This document shows, one piece after another, positions 6,154 to 7,163 of a stretch of DNA of 7,163 nucleotides. A program made the position numbers and the translations under genes. Source of the DNA: an uncultured Thermomicrobiales bacterium (GTDB taxonomy: Bacteria; Chloroflexota; Chloroflexia; Thermomicrobiales; Thermomicrobiaceae). The stretch is from contig CALAGB010000295.1 in NCBI GenBank assembly GCA_937891245.1, forward strand, positions 1-7,163. The letters run 5' to 3'. The notes under the pieces were generated by a model. It was not told the DNA's origin. It was given only the letters and a program-made list of their open reading frames with translations, and ran no database searches. How positions within the stretch are numbered: position 1 is the stretch's first letter; the number at the start of each line of letters is the position of its first letter.

Positions 6154-6274
6154 AGTGCTAAAACTCCTCCGCGGAATCCAGCCGCCCGGCAGGTCAACAC
6201 GTCACGTGCAAACCGAGCGACAGCGTCAATTTGAGTATCGCATATCGGGTTAGGAACGGAGATTGGAGGAAAGG
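6154..6274 (-). other. Intergenic leader of the thiolase operon
   Basis: This 121-bp stretch separates the broken DUF2283 gene from the thiolase start and should hold the thiolase promoter unless the upstream cluster reads through. It has the thiolase ribosome site (GGAGGAG, 6164-6170) and a perfect odd palindrome CACGT-C-ACGTG at 6198-6208, 45 nt before the start, which could be a repressor site. No confident -35/-10 pair is seen. Confidence 0.4.
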
Positions 6275-6474
6275 CTACGCGACGTCAACCTTGAGGTTGG
6301 TTGGGTCGAAATCCGACGACATCTTCCTCAAGCCAAGTATCTCGATCGCCACGAGCTTCCCATCTTCATCAAACCGAGGATGACGCCCGGCTGAATCTCT
6401 TCGGACTCGACAATCGTGGCGTCACGAAGCCTTAAGTAGAACGCGTCGGTTACTCGGTCGAAATGTAGCTTCAT
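6275..6474 (-). pseudogene. DUF2283 family small protein, frameshifted by one base
   Basis: From the ATG at 6474 the minus strand encodes MKLHFDRVTDAFYLRLRD followed by ATIVESEEIQPGVIL, the typical first half of DUF2283. Reading on in this frame drifts into unrelated sequence and stops at 6330-6328 after 48 codons. Shifting by one base at the short T run (complement of AAA at 6371-6373) gives GFDEDGKLVAIEILGLRKM, the typical second half, and reaches TAG at 6277-6275. One extra T would restore a 66-residue protein. AAGGAA 7-12 nt before the ATG is a good ribosome site, so this was a real gene. It lies 35 nt after the HicB-like gene on the same strand, probably one operon. The function of DUF2283 is unknown; it is often seen next to toxin-antitoxin-like genes. 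The lesion may be a true mutation or a homopolymer sequencing error. Confidence 0.85.
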
Positions 6475-6509
6475 AGCCGGTTCCTTATGACCCGCTACGG
6501 CAACATCGG

Positions 6510-6716
6510 CTAAGCGAGCTGCAGACGACCTTTCGGCTCGGGGATATCGCGACCCAACTCACGCGCTGTCTCGATCCACTCACGCGCGACAGTGTCGAGC
6601 GCGCGCAACGCGTCCTGCGGCGATTCGCCATCGGCGGCGCACCCTGCCAATTCCGGCATTTCGGCGATAAACGCGCTGTCCTCGTCGGACCAGTAGATGA
6701 TAACTGTGTATTTCAC
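6510..6716 (-). CDS. HicB-like antitoxin-family protein, no HicA partner visible
   Basis: A 68-residue protein with the HicB partial RNase-H-like fold: MKYTVIIYWSDEDSAFIAEMPELAGCAADGES as described by its parts, namely strand (2-9), the FIAEMPEL turn (16-23), GCAADGES (25-32), the amphipathic helix QDALRALDTVAREWIETAREL (34-54), and an IPEPKG tail (58-63). Full HicB antitoxins usually carry a C-terminal DNA-binding domain; here the protein ends at the tail, so it is the short HicB-like form and probably does not bind DNA alone. It starts at GTG 6716, whose bases overlap the stop of the upstream DUF5131 gene as GTGA, which implies coupled translation. There is no HicA-like ORF (about 60 aa dsRNA-binding fold) on either side. 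HicB-like singletons are common and many are not proven antitoxins, so a toxin-neutralising role is inference. Confidence 0.87.
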   Translation of the reverse strand: MKYTVIIYWSDEDSAFIAEMPELAGCAADGESPQDALRALDTVAREWIETARELGRDIPEPKGRLQLA

Positions 6717-7163
6717 GCGAAGGCCTGCCCAACCAAATTCGCGCCGCGCGGCATTTCATCAAACGTCTGTCCAAAAAGAGTACGTCCATTTCGATGCTTC
6801 TGCACCCCACCCCACTGCTTGAAAAAGAACGGGACATCATGTTCTCTGCATTGATGGAATACTTCTTCGACCCACGTTGGATCGAGTGGTCGTGCACGAG
6901 GACCGGATTCCCCGCCGACAATAACCCAATGAATTCCATCTAAGGGCAAGTCGTCTATTCGCCCGACCAATGGCTCGACTGACAAGAACCGTACGAACGC
7001 CGGAACTGATTTGAGGAGGCTCGAACGATATGCGTATCGCTGGTTCTCTACACTTACGCCCATCCAAATATTGTCAGTCCAATTCCGACGATCCGCGAAT
7101 TCGAGAAGTCGCTCCGGACGCTTGGTAAGCACTTGACATTGATGCTGCGGACACTCATTCATG
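6713..7163 (-). CDS. Phage Gp37/Gp68-like (DUF5131) protein, N-terminal part outside window
   Basis: About 150 C-terminal residues of a Gp37/Gp68 (DUF5131) family protein. Recognisable segments in order are PQHQCQVLTKRPERL, NIWMGVSVENQ, VRFLSVEPLVGRI, GIHWVIVGGESGPRARPLDP, VPFFFKQWGG, then a basic GRTLFGQTFDEMP end. An ATG exists at the window edge, but family members begin well before this point, so the gene runs past base 7163. The missing N-terminal half usually holds a cysteine cluster that makes the family look radical-SAM-like. Members occur in phages and bacterial accessory islands, often beside tcmP-type genes. Function is unproven. The gene is visibly less GC-rich than the left half of the window (three of its 60-base lines count to 28-31 G+C, against 44-47 for two lines in the SDR and MFS genes), which suggests transfer. 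Its TGA overlaps the GTG of the HicB-like gene. Confidence 0.9.
   Translation of the reverse strand, partial: MNECPQHQCQVLTKRPERLLEFADRRNWTDNIWMGVSVENQRYAYRSSLLKSVPAFVRFLSVEPLVGRIDDLPLDGIHWVIVGGESGPRARPLDPTWVEEVFHQCREHDVPFFFKQWGGVQKHRNGRTLFGQTFDEMPRGANLVGQAFA

Noticed and set aside
5155..6234. 359-codon open frame on the + strand opposite the thiolase
   Set aside because: It is antisense to a thiolase with all its catalytic motifs. Its translation is rich in Arg and His with no recognisable fold, as expected from the complement of high-GC coding DNA.
6580..6939. 119-codon minus-strand frame overlapping HicB-like and DUF5131 genes
   Set aside because: It is an out-of-frame shadow. Both overlapping genes match known families in their own frames.

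Overview
The window is high-GC bacterial DNA with an ordinary bacterial gene layout. Purine-rich ribosome binding sites are obvious, GTG starts are common and genes are tightly packed. Gene content and protein style (a DUF2231-Rieske fusion, a PNPOx-like protein ending in ATRWQF, a thiolase paired with a DUF35 protein) suggest a Chloroflexota (Thermomicrobia-like) or actinobacterial chromosome. This is inferred from family impressions, not from any marker gene. There are no rRNA or tRNA genes, no CRISPR array and no transposase.

Left block (1-2825, + strand): a three-gene operon. It holds the 3' part of a short-chain dehydrogenase/reductase, a cytoplasmic NodB-fold (CE4-like) deacetylase/amidohydrolase and a 12-helix MFS transporter, and it ends at a GC-rich hairpin followed by T5. 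Together they look like a small-molecule or sugar-derivative module: oxidoreductase, amide or acetyl hydrolase, transporter. The substrate cannot be read from the sequence.

Middle block (2865-4751, - strand, convergent with the left block): a PNPOx-like split-barrel flavoprotein lies downstream of a membrane protein that fuses a four-helix DUF2231 domain to a C-terminal Rieske [2Fe-2S] domain. The roughly 360 bp upstream of the fusion gene is non-coding. It carries two strong palindromes that share the same CCCTCTCCC/GGGAGAGGG arms and look like a dispersed intergenic repeat.

Right-centre block (4752-6153, - strand): an SCP2/lipid-transfer-type thiolase is followed after 1 nt by a very short DUF35-like OB-fold protein that lacks the usual zinc ribbon. 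This is a recognisable acyl-CoA-processing pair.

Right end (6275-7163, - strand): a lower-GC accessory cluster. A Gp37/Gp68-type (DUF5131) phage-associated protein, truncated by the window edge, overlaps a HicB-like antitoxin-type gene by four bases (GTGA). After 35 nt comes a DUF2283-type small gene that is frameshifted by one base and so is missed by simple ORF calling. This cluster is the most unusual part of the window: a HicB-like protein with no HicA, coupled to a DUF5131 protein and followed by a broken DUF2283 gene.
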